From Tritrichomonas foetus (Eukaryota; Parabasalia; Tritrichomonadida; Tritrichomonadidae), in contig MLAK01001422.1 of NCBI GenBank assembly GCA_001839685.1, forward strand, positions 1 to 15,868: a stretch of DNA of 15,868 nucleotides. Reading direction: 5' to 3'. This document shows, piece after piece, positions 1 to 7,922 of the stretch. How positions within the stretch are numbered: position 1 is the stretch's first letter; each line of letters starts with the position of its first letter. The notes beneath the pieces were generated by a model that saw nothing but the letters and a program-made list of their open reading frames with translations, was not told the DNA's origin and made no database searches. The position numbers were made by a program, and so were the translations under genes.

Positions 1-3
1 TTT

Positions 4-29
4 GTAAACCTTTCATATAGGAGGTTTAC
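4..29. repeat. Short inverted repeat (hairpin)
   Basis: Perfect 8-base arms, GTAAACCT at 4-11 and AGGTTTAC at 22-29, enclose a 10-base loop at the very edge of the window. No gene is attached to it here. It could be a fold in a transcript from outside the window or chance. Confidence 0.35.
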
Positions 30-99
30 TTTAATAAGAGAATTAATCAATGCTTTAACTTTAAAATAAAAAGAAAAACTATTTGTTTTAATAAAAACT

Positions 100-1300
100 A
101 TCACTGAAAGAGCGAGGTAGTAAAAAGATTTTTTCACTTTTTTGAAAATAACCTCTATCTTTGTCAGGAAAGAGTCCATATCGACCAAATACTCTCAATT
201 TATTAATCCCTATATTAAGTCACCATTATATTACAAAACATTTATTAATTATTCTTCTTGAAGGAATTTTTGATATTTTATCTTTTATCACCAAAATTAA
301 CAGAAGAAAAAATTAATAAGTTGGATTATCAATCACAATATACATCAAAAGAAGAAAATATGATGATTGAAGGAGAGAGAACCAAAGAAAAAGGAAATAA
401 AGGCAATATTCGAAGACATTTCCATTCACAAGACAAAACTGCACAAATTATTCTATCTGATTATATTAAGGACTTTATTGAATCTATTTCAAGAAATGAA
501 AAATTTACATTCATTGATTACACCAACATTTTTGGGAAACAATCCTGGTATTAACAATAATGGTAAATGAATTAGTTTTTTGAATATTCACTGGCATTTG
601 GCTCAATTAATATTATCTTTACTAAAATCATGTTACATATTCAATTTGATAACTTGCGCCAAGAATTTGGCAACATGTTGTTAACCTCAAAGCACTTTTA
701 ATGCAAACTTTACTTGATCCACTAGGATTCATCCAGTGATGAAGTGTAGAAAATACTTTCAATTCGTGATAAAGCGTTGCTACATCCTATATATTAGTAA
801 TGGATTGATATCGTCATCAATGTGATTAATAAAATCAAAATGGTAATTCAGAAGTATAAATTTGACTTTCATAAGATATTTACCATCAAATTTCCAGTGC
901 ACTCACATTTGTATCAATTCCAAATGTTTTCAGCAAACCTTGTCAAATAACATCTAGATATCCGCATTGACATAAGATTATTGAAAAAGTGCCTGATACC
1001 AAACTGTATCATTTTGAAACATTATTTAAAAATAGAGTTACTGTATTGCATTTTTATCTTTATTAAGAATTTAGTTTCTAAAAATGAAGATAAGAGACAA
1101 ATAAAATTGTATAAACATATTACAACTTTTTCTTGATCGATTCAAAATTAAATAGTTTATTTAGATAAATTTTTGAAAGAATCCATTTCACTCGACTTGG
1201 AAGACAATTTAGTGATCATCAATTTGGAAATTTTTTTAGGCATTAGTGCGATTTAATGGTATGAAATAGTCACGTATCAATTCCCTTTTAGATCCTGAAA
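100..1300 (+). pseudogene. Probable decayed gene of unknown family
   Basis: No intact gene is visible before 1445. The frame open from 249 to 554 has no stop for about 100 codons, and its first ATG comes only at about 360. Reading on in the same frame to about 1260 meets roughly 14 stops in 350 codons, well below what such AT-rich DNA gives by chance. Upstream, another frame is open from about 162 to 257 and ends where the first begins, as a frameshift would leave it. The hypothetical protein is Lys-, Ile- and Phe-rich like other trichomonad proteins. I do not recognise the family. A relic is an inference from stop density alone, and chance open stretches remain possible. Confidence 0.35.
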
Positions 1301-1423
1301 ATTTCATTTTGGTGTCATGAATGTACATCGTAAAAAAGAGGTTTTATTATTTTTTCTCTGAACGTATTTTCAAGTGAAGTACTTTTATCTGAAAAACATC
1401 GATAGGAATTTCTATCGTTATTC

Positions 1424-1428
1424 TCATT
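1424..1428 (+). promoter_or_regulatory. Initiator (Inr) of the GAPVD1-like gene
   Basis: TCATT matches the trichomonad Inr consensus TCA+1Y(T/A). The A+1 at 1426 lies 19 bases before the ATG at 1445, inside the short 5' UTR range usual in trichomonads. It is found by motif and spacing only. Confidence 0.6.
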
Positions 1429-1444
1429 AAAACAGTAAAATTGA

Positions 1445-3964
1445 ATGGAAACTCATGATTCCGTTCTGAATGCCTTCATGGACTGCCATCAGCGCCTTAT
1501 TACAATCGACCGCATTATTCGTTCTCAATTTGCATCACAAAAAGATATTACGTCAGAAGTTATTAAATTTTCGAAAGATGAAATTTGCGAGCTGCGTCTT
1601 CTTTCTTTGGTCAGGTCAAAACTTATCCGATCGCCTATTCGAACGCCCGACAAAATTGTGAATTCTCAAACCTTTCAGACATTAAAATTTTCTTCACTCG
1701 AATATTGTCCATCGTTTATTAATTCAAATAAACTCAATCATTACATGTTTTTAGCTTCGACGATGAGAAAAAGGCCGGAAATTCTTGCGCAGGTTTTATA
1801 TGATTATTCAATCCTCCATCCCGAAAAAATCCACAGACTCGCCTATTCGCTGTTCTTAACACTTTTCCAGCAAGGTTGGTCCTACGAAGAAGACCATTTA
1901 CTATGCAAAACGTTGAAAAATTTATTAGATATTCAAATCGAATCGAAAAATGAAGGACTGAATTGTGAAATTAAACCGCCGCCCCCAAGACTTCTGAAAT
2001 ACTCCCTTATTGATGTTGAATCGGCCTGTGCCCAATATCAGCCCTTTATTACGTTTTCGACCGCCTATCTATTCAATGGTGCCTCATTTGCATATTTACA
2101 AACAGCGCTTGCACCAATTATTACTAAGCTTCATTCATTATCTCACCTTTATGACCTTCGTGCGAATTTCGACACTCAGACTTTTCAAAACATCGAAATT
2201 TTAGCACCAATTCAATATTGGAAAGAAATTGTTTCCTACGCGCATGACGTATTGGTATCACTTGGAAATTGTTTACAACTTCTGCCTCCTTCATTTTTCT
2301 CATTTTTTGCATATTTGAAGGAAAAAAAAGCTGATCTTTATTTAATATTTTTCGAATCATTTATTAATCGCGCACTTGACAATCCAGCTGTTCTTGGTCT
2401 TCTTCCATGGCATCCTTCCCACGGCGACTGGAATCCTTCAAAAGACATTGCAAACGTTTTTCGATCAAAATTCATTCGATCGTTAGCATCTAAAACATTC
2501 GCAGCTCAACAAAAAGTGCTTCTAACTATTGATGAATACAAAGAAATTGATATTGAATCATTTTTACAAAAAATCACTCAACCAAGTGATTCTTCATATA
2601 TGATTAGTGAAGCAGAACTCCTTGAAACAAATCCATCTTTTCCAAAAGAACTTCTAATTACTGGATCTGATTGTCTTCTTCTTCATAAAGCAGCATCCAA
2701 ATGTAAAAAGCCACCTGAAGAATTGACTAAAATATTAAGCAGGCTTGGTGAAATTGATCAAAAAACACCTGATTTTAATGAACACTTTAGAATGGTTATA
2801 ACTAGGACTAAAAACTTTGTACCGCTTTCACGACGTAATAAATCGTCGATGAGTCTTTCTCTTTTTGGCTCCTCTAATACGGCTCCTCCACAAAAGGAGA
2901 ATGAACGTGATTCGTATGCTGAACAACTTTGTGACATAATTTCGGAACTGCCTCCTCTTCCTGAAACTGGAGCTAAATCTATTTCTGAATATATTACAAT
3001 TTCTAGACATATTGCACCATTTTTCTTACAACCTTCACTTATTATTCAAGCTGAAGCTGTTCTTTGGTACGCACAATCAATTGCTCATAAAGATGAAGAA
3101 ATCGTGAGTAGAATAACTTCTGTCGTTGAAGGAAGAGAAAAAAGAGGTGTTTCTGCATCAGATAGAACTTCATCTCTTCGTACTCAACATCAAAGAATTC
3201 TTTCATCTTTATCCGTCATTCAACAAATGCGTGAAAATCTTCAAAGTAATTTCAATCTTGAATTAGCTGATATTGTTGTTTCTACAACAATGAGCCAAAA
3301 CTTTAAAGATGCCATGGTTCATTGTCATGAGTTTGTAAATAATAGTGAAGTCTTTAAAAAGACAGTGATTACAATTAAAACAGCAGCAACTGAAATATTG
3401 AATCAAATGAAATTGACTGACAAAATGATTAATGAAGTATGTCGTCTTTTGTTCTTTAAATTGACAGATCATATCACTTTTCGCCGATATATGCAAAGTG
3501 ATGCACAAGTTTGGAAAAGATCAGTTATTGTATCAAAGATTCTTGAAACGAAACGAACAGAAATGTTGGAATATGCAGAAAGAGGACAACCTGATACCTT
3601 TTTCATCAAAGAATCCTATTTCCAACGTGCTGCTGATTTACTGGGTCATATTCGAAATAATTCTGGAATGTCCGTCATTTTGTATTATGTTTTAGAAATG
3701 GAAAACGTCATTCAAACTGTATGTTCAAACTGTAGAGACTTGAAATTTGAAGGATGCCTACTTTGGGTACTAATTAAAACGAAAGCTAAGCATATCTACA
3801 TGATTAGCAAGTTTATTCAACATTTCATTCTTCAAGGAGGCTTTTTGGACAGATTTTTCCATAGAGATGAGATTACAATGCTAGGAATTTTCTCATCTTC
3901 GGTTTTACTTTTACTTCAAGCGTGCCATCAATATGATAAAAGAATTAAAGATGATTGGGCATAA
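1445..3964 (+). CDS. GAPVD1/RME-6-like protein: RasGAP-like plus VPS9-like regions
   Basis: This 839-residue helical, soluble protein has no signal peptide or membrane segment. Residues 100-170 and 200-245 resemble the N-terminal RasGAP domain of GAPVD1 (Gapex-5/RME-6). Residues 303-322, with FESFINRALDNPAV, match the conserved RasGAP helix normally read as FLRFINPA. Residues 470-510 are a polar linker. The C-terminal region (about 690-820) contains a CLLWVLIKTK...FIQHF pattern like the core of VPS9 Rab5-exchange domains. Family members act at clathrin-coated pits and early endosomes. The loop LFNGASFAY (209-217) sits where the arginine finger belongs but has no Arg, and the usual VPS9 Asp before LLP is not evident, so catalysis is doubtful. 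The start is firm: an in-frame TGA lies directly upstream and an Inr 19 bases before. The stop is TAA. The domain calls come from pattern memory; RasGAP-like is better supported than VPS9-like. Confidence 0.55.
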   Translation: METHDSVLNAFMDCHQRLITIDRIIRSQFASQKDITSEVIKFSKDEICELRLLSLVRSKLIRSPIRTPDKIVNSQTFQTLKFSSLEYCPSFINSNKLNHYMFLASTMRKRPEILAQVLYDYSILHPEKIHRLAYSLFLTLFQQGWSYEEDHLLCKTLKNLLDIQIESKNEGLNCEIKPPPPRLLKYSLIDVESACAQYQPFITFSTAYLFNGASFAYLQTALAPIITKLHSLSHLYDLRANFDTQTFQNIEILAPIQYWKEIVSYAHDVLVSLGNCLQLLPPSFFSFFAYLKEKKADLYLIFFESFINRALDNPAVLGLLPWHPSHGDWNPSKDIANVFRSKFIRSLASKTFAAQQKVLLTIDEYKEIDIESFLQKITQPSDSSYMISEAELLETNPSFPKELLITGSDCLLLHKAASKCKKPPEELTKILSRLGEIDQKTPDFNEHFRMVITRTKNFVPLSRRNKSSMSLSLFGSSNTAPPQKENERDSYAEQLCDIISELPPLPETGAKSISEYITISRHIAPFFLQPSLIIQAEAVLWYAQSIAHKDEEIVSRITSVVEGREKRGVSASDRTSSLRTQHQRILSSLSVIQQMRENLQSNFNLELADIVVSTTMSQNFKDAMVHCHEFVNNSEVFKKTVITIKTAATEILNQMKLTDKMINEVCRLLFFKLTDHITFRRYMQSDAQVWKRSVIVSKILETKRTEMLEYAERGQPDTFFIKESYFQRAADLLGHIRNNSGMSVILYYVLEMENVIQTVCSNCRDLKFEGCLLWVLIKTKAKHIYMISKFIQHFILQGGFLDRFFHRDEITMLGIFSSSVLLLLQACHQYDKRIKDDWA

Positions 3965-4319
3965 TGTGCATATTTTATATTCTATGTTGATAAAAGAAAA
4001 ATGAATATTTCGATAGCTTTTTATTTTATTTTTTAGGAAATGGCTTTTTAATTTATGAAAGTTATAATTTAATCATATTGTGTTGAAATATAAACTGTAA
4101 GTTGATGTTCGGAGAGGCATTATATTAACTTTTTTATATCCCTGATATATACACATATATTCGGATAGTTTTCACGAAATTTAAGCAAGTCAAGAGTGAT
4201 ATCTTCAAGAAATCAAAATTCACTTCATATTCAGTCAAGAATGAAATGAAAATATATTGAAATATTTGAATAGTCACTGAAATGCTGTCAATTTTGATGT
4301 TAAAAATTTGGAGAATTTT
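3965..4319. other. Intergenic region between the GAPVD1-like and Cys/His/Pro/Arg-rich genes
   Basis: This is AT-rich spacer with stops in all frames. It holds the 3' end of the upstream gene and the promoter region of the next. The only notable sequence is TGAATAGTCACTG at 4267-4279, which recurs at 7038-7050. No RNA gene or coding remnant is seen. Confidence 0.6.
4267..4279 (+). promoter_or_regulatory. Candidate upstream element TGAATAGTCACTG
   Basis: This 13-mer lies 62 bases before the ATG of the 381-residue gene and about 47 bases before its Inr. The identical 13-mer occurs at 7038-7050, its core AATAGTCAC at 1265-1273 upstream of the GAPVD1-like gene, and the inverted core at 7005-7014. 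A role as a transcription factor site is inferred from recurrence in intergenic DNA only. Confidence 0.35.
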
Positions 4320-4324
4320 TCACA

Positions 4325-4329
4325 TCATT
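4325..4329 (+). promoter_or_regulatory. Initiator (Inr) of the 381-residue gene
   Basis: TCATT has its A+1 at 4327, 14 bases before the ATG at 4341. An overlapping TCACA at 4320-4324 also fits the consensus, so there may be two start sites. Confidence 0.6.
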
Positions 4330-4340
4330 TTTAAGAAATA

Positions 4341-5486
4341 ATGGAAAACAACACACCAGAACAAATTCCAATTGAAGCTACTTCACAAGAAGAGGAAAAT
4401 AAGGAACCAATTTTAGATGAACAAAAAGACGAGTCAAAAGACGAAAAAGAAAGCTGCAGAAGAAAACGTCATTGTAGACGTCATAATGATAGCAGTAATG
4501 AAGAAGACGAATGCTTTGATGCACCACCACCATTTTGGGGAAGGCGCCACCATGGAAGATTTGGTAGACCACCATGTGAAAGACGATGCAGGAAAGGTGA
4601 AAGGAAAAACTTCAATGAAGAAGAAGAAAAAAGTGGAAATGATGAAGAGAAAGAAGCTCTCAACAAACAAATTAGAGAAACAAAGAAACAACTCAAAGCT
4701 CTTTTAATCCAAAAATTACAAAAACANTTTCCAGACTTTCCACCAAGAAAATTGAANAAAATAGCCAAGAGAATAATGTTTCATAAACTCTGCAAATTTG
4801 GAGGATTTGGACNACAATGCAGACAACAACGCAGACCATTTGGAGTTCCACCTCCACCATCAGGACCACAATTTCGAGGAGAACCAAGACCATGGGGACC
4901 ACCACAACAAGGCCCATATGGCCTCCCAGTCTGTGAAAGACCAAAAAGGAGACATCCTGAAAGACGCCATGGACATTGCCATGGAAGAAGAGAATGTGAA
5001 AGACCACCTTGTGGATCACCTCCTTTTGGACCTTTTGGTGCATCATGTGAAAGACCATCACCACCTTGTGGACCATGGAGAAGACAATTTGGAGGACCTT
5101 GTAAACGACCACCACACCACGAACCATTCAGCAGAAGATGTGAAAGACCACCACATCATGAGCCATCACCACCATTTGCACATTTCGGAGGACCATGCCA
5201 AAGACCGCCACCACATTGCGACCAATGGGGAAGACAATTCCCAGGAGCTTCTTTCCCACATTTTGGTGGCCCATGCGAAAAGCCNCCTTTTGGACAACCA
5301 CAATTTGGACCATTTGATGGAAGAGGTGAAAGACCACCATGTCATGGANCACCATTTGNCCCAGGAAGACGTCATGAAATGAAAAGACTCAGGCGCTGGC
5401 GAAAGAGAATGTCAAGNTGTGGAATGCCACCACCGCCATTTGGTAGACAATGGGGAAGACCAGAAATGAGACATTGGAAGAGATAA
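4341..5486 (+). CDS. Unrecognised Cys/His/Pro/Arg-rich repetitive protein
   Basis: 381 residues with no signal peptide or membrane segment, so probably cytosolic or nuclear. Residues 1-60 are Glu/Asp/Lys-rich with a basic CRRKRHCRRH cluster at 39-48. Residues 60-85 hold PPPFWGRRHH and CERRC. Residues 92-128 are highly charged with a heptad-like LNKQIRETKKQLKALL stretch, probably a coiled coil. A basic segment follows (132-160). Residues 165-340 are low complexity, built from loose C(E/K/Q)RP(P), GGPC, PPHHEP and PFG motifs, with Cys at about 198, 219, 236, 254, 267, 286 and 312. The end (341-381) is strongly basic and aromatic. Metal binding is suggested by the Cys/His richness but unproven. 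The start has an Inr 14 bases upstream and an in-frame stop 6 bases before the ATG. The stop is TAA followed by A, matching the UAAA polyadenylation signal known in Trichomonas. Seven N bases cause undetermined residues. No function is proposed. Confidence 0.75.
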   Translation: MENNTPEQIPIEATSQEEENKEPILDEQKDESKDEKESCRRKRHCRRHNDSSNEEDECFDAPPPFWGRRHHGRFGRPPCERRCRKGERKNFNEEEEKSGNDEEKEALNKQIRETKKQLKALLIQKLQKXFPDFPPRKLXKIAKRIMFHKLCKFGGFGXQCRQQRRPFGVPPPPSGPQFRGEPRPWGPPQQGPYGLPVCERPKRRHPERRHGHCHGRRECERPPCGSPPFGPFGASCERPSPPCGPWRRQFGGPCKRPPHHEPFSRRCERPPHHEPSPPFAHFGGPCQRPPPHCDQWGRQFPGASFPHFGGPCEKXPFGQPQFGPFDGRGERPPCHGXPFXPGRRHEMKRLRRWRKRMSXCGMPPPPFGRQWGRPEMRHWKR

Positions 5487-6106
5487 ATAAGTCTCACACA
5501 AAAGATAATTTCATCAAAAATCTTCTAATAAAGAAAATTTAATTAATATGCTTTTTAACTATTTTTATCACTTAAAATCTAAATATTTTGGATTTTCTTA
5601 TGATTCATTTATTTAATCGTATCAGTATTATGATATTTGAAATATTATAATCATGATAATATACATCAGATGGTGGATCAGATAACATCATATTGAAAAT
5701 AATGATTCGATAATTATTCTTAATTGAATAACTGGGAAAATATATGAACTTTGTTATCGGATATTTAACCAGAACAGCAGAAAAATGCCACAGAATGCGA
5801 ATTGTGTGAAATCATTTATTGTAAAAACAATGGCACGAAAAACTAACCCTGCACTTATTCTATGGAGATGAAGGAGCATCTTATATCATAACATGTTTGT
5901 TAATTTCATTACAATAGACATTCATCATTATTTATTTTACATTATTCAAGTTTTTGATGAATTTATAAATATTCATGGCTATCAAAAAGTGAAAATATTT
6001 AAATCGTAAATTTTGATGATTCATTTGAAGGTATATCTGGTCAATAAATTAACGATCCTGAAGAAGTGAAAAAAGAGAAAATGAAAAAAAGTCAAAAAGG
6101 AATCAT
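5487..6106. other. Intergenic region between convergent genes
   Basis: About 620 bases separate the 3' ends of the plus-strand 381-residue gene and the minus-strand NECAP gene. The sequence is AT-rich with several TAAA tetramers near both gene ends, consistent with polyadenylation. No ORF, RNA gene or repeat is convincing. TAACGATC at about 6050 resembles a Myb-type site but is not at a promoter. Confidence 0.55.
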
Positions 6107-6673
6107 TTAGAGTTTAAATCCACCACCTTGAACTGTTCTCTTCTTTCGTGTTTGTTGACCACCTGGGATATTGATTGAGATTTTTTGGCCGGCCTGGAGC
6201 GAATAGTCGTGTCCGGATGATTGGATTGGGACTGGTCCTGTCTGTGGTTGGTTCTGCTGTGTTTCGAAATCTTTTACGTATTTGATGGCATCTTCGCAAG
6301 CGAGTTTGAAATCGAAGGCTTCGTTCCTCTCTTTCATGCCCATTCCGATGAAGGCGTGACGTTGGCCGTTCACAACGCGGAGGACGAAGTACCTGGATGA
6401 GTCTACGACTGGTTCTACAGCATTTGGATGATTGAGTGGGCATTCAGCGAAAACTTGTTGCGTGTTGGGGTCGTCGAGAACAACTCGGGCTATGGTTCCC
6501 TTGGCGAGGACACGGAGACGTCCTGTCCAAAGTTGATGACCTTCCCATCCGGTGCAACGGTAACCGTCGGCTTGATTCAATGGTGGGATCTTAAAAACGT
6601 TGACTGATGGAATGCATGTGAACTGGCGTTCGAAATCTGAGCCAATATTAATCTCGAAATCGTCAAAAGTCAT
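6107..6673 (-). CDS. NECAP, adaptin-ear-binding coat-associated protein
   Basis: 188 residues from the ATG at 6673. NECAPs bind AP-2 and regulate clathrin-coated vesicle formation at the plasma membrane. The PHear domain fills most of the protein. Hallmarks are the YRCTGW...LWTGRLRV segment near residues 38-55, the DSSRYFVLRVVNGQRHAFIG strand pair and the FDFKLACEDAIKYVK helix. A Gly/Gln-rich tail contains SLQAGQKISINI, equivalent to the EGQTIKL strand of animal NECAPs. The C-terminal WVxF-type ear-binding motif of animal NECAPs is not present; the protein ends GGGFKL. A longer reading with 12 extra residues (from 6709) is open, but the Inr TCACA lies between the two ATGs, so transcripts should begin after the upstream ATG. 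The stop is TAA followed by A (UAAA signal). Codons are clearly more GC-rich than in neighbouring genes, which often marks high expression. Confidence 0.9.
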   Translation of the reverse strand: MTFDDFEINIGSDFERQFTCIPSVNVFKIPPLNQADGYRCTGWEGHQLWTGRLRVLAKGTIARVVLDDPNTQQVFAECPLNHPNAVEPVVDSSRYFVLRVVNGQRHAFIGMGMKERNEAFDFKLACEDAIKYVKDFETQQNQPQTGPVPIQSSGHDYSLQAGQKISINIPGGQQTRKKRTVQGGGFKL

Positions 6674-6680
6674 CAAAAAG

Positions 6681-6685
6681 TGTGA
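6681..6685 (-). promoter_or_regulatory. Initiator (Inr) that decides the NECAP start
   Basis: On the minus strand TCACA fits TCA+1Y(T/A), with A+1 at 6683, 10 bases before the ATG at 6673. It lies downstream of the alternative ATG at 6709, so it favours the shorter protein. The region just upstream of 6709 has no matching Inr. Confidence 0.6.
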
Positions 6686-7004
6686 GTTAAGCTTTTTGAA
6701 CTTTTTCAATATATAATTCTATGAAAAAAAAACTCATTGTCAATTAAAAGGCCAAATATAAGTTTCTCAATGTTGGAGTTGTCATAAAACGGACAACAAT
6801 CTCTGATTTCGCATAAACAATATGGGAAATGATAAATGATGAGTTTTCTAGAAAAATTTCTCCGCAAAAGTCATGACTTTTCGACAGTGTGGATTCTTTG
6901 TTTGAGATATTCATTTTCATATGAGTTTTGTAAAAAAAAATGCTGAAGTGAAAACGAATCACATTTCCAAACGAAGATTCTTCAGTGAAAGATGTACATA
7001 GTAA

Positions 7005-7050
7005 AGTGACTATTTGACTAGAATTTCTCAAAAAACATGAATAGTCACTG
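7005..7050. promoter_or_regulatory. Inverted pair of the AATAGTCACT element
   Basis: AGTGACTATT at 7005-7014 and AATAGTCACT at 7040-7049 are perfect 10-base inverted copies separated by 25 bases. The right copy lies inside the 13-mer also found at 4267-4279. The pair could form a stem or be two binding sites for divergent promoters. The assignment rests on recurrence only. Confidence 0.4.
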
Positions 7051-7075
7051 TATGGTACACAGTGAGTGTAGTGAA

Positions 7076-7203
7076 TCATAAGAATAGTAAATCATAAGAA
7101 TGAATAAGAGTAAGAATTAATCAGAGTAAGAATTAATCAGAGTAAGAATGAATAAGAGTAAGAATGAATAAGAGTAAGAATGAATAAGAGTAAGAATGAA
7201 GGT
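7076..7203 (+). repeat. 16-base tandem repeat array, about eight units
   Basis: The unit is GAGTAAGAATGAATAA. Units at 7140, 7156 and 7172 are identical. Those at 7108 and 7124 share the variant GAGTAAGAATTAATCA. The last unit (7188) diverges at its end, and two degenerate units precede (7076, 7092). The array is purine-rich on the plus strand and non-coding. It starts 26 bases after the AATAGTCACT element. Confidence 0.9.
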
Positions 7204-7922
7204 CGCCAATAAAAAATTATGTTCAATACAGAAAATCACACATTATCTCAAATTTCATTTTTATTTCAAGAATCTCATCACATGTAGTATGTTATACGAA
7301 ATAACAGCATATTTATACAAAAATTGATCTTTTTTATGAAATTACACTCTTTTTGATTTTATTTTGTTTATTGTGTGAATTGGCATATAAAATATGATTG
7401 AATCTTTAATATGAGCGGGAAAAAATAAATAATATGAGAAAGAAAATTAGTCGCCATACAAAATCATGATGTATGATAGGAAATTTAAAATCAAGAAGAA
7501 AATGGAACTTAATTAACAATCTATCAACGGGAAAAATTTCTTCTTGGTAAATGTCAATTGAAAACAGATACATCAGCACAAATTATTACAAATGTTTTCC
7601 ATGTTTGAAATAATAATGAAAAATTAATTTCAGAGAGACCTTTCAAGAAATATTCCAAAAGAAGTTGACATATTGAAACCACATTGTATATTTATCTTCA
7701 TTCATAAAGAAACAATAAATAACTTATGAGATCTGTGCATGCAGTCCAACTTAACTAGCTAGAATAATTAATGAATTAAATCATTTCATAAGTATTCGCA
7801 AGATAAACATATTCATAAATAATTCATATTGTCAAAATTGCGTCAATTTGACTGACTCTGCGCATATATTGAATGGTCAGATGCCAAATTTATACATAAT
7901 AACTCAAAAATAATAAAGAGAA

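Larger units (their letters stand above)
6710..7922. other. Intergenic region between divergent NECAP and Pmp-like genes
   Basis: About 1.2 kb of AT-rich DNA between two divergently transcribed genes. It holds a paired AATAGTCACT element (7005-7050) and a 16-base tandem array (7076-7203). A minus-strand open stretch of 111 codons (6744-7079) has no family resemblance and ends in the repeat region, so I do not call it. No RNA gene is seen. Confidence 0.6.

Noticed and set aside
4798..5382. A 194-codon plus-strand open frame rich in His and Asp inside the 381-residue gene, and a 144-codon minus-strand frame at 4693-5127
   Set aside because: Both are side effects of the CCA/GGA/GAA-rich composition, which avoids stops in several frames. 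They lack their own Inr and the 381-residue frame has one.
6744..7079. A 111-codon minus-strand frame upstream of NECAP
   Set aside because: It has ordinary AT-rich composition, no recognisable motif, and starts in the 16-base repeat region. Its length is plausible by chance.
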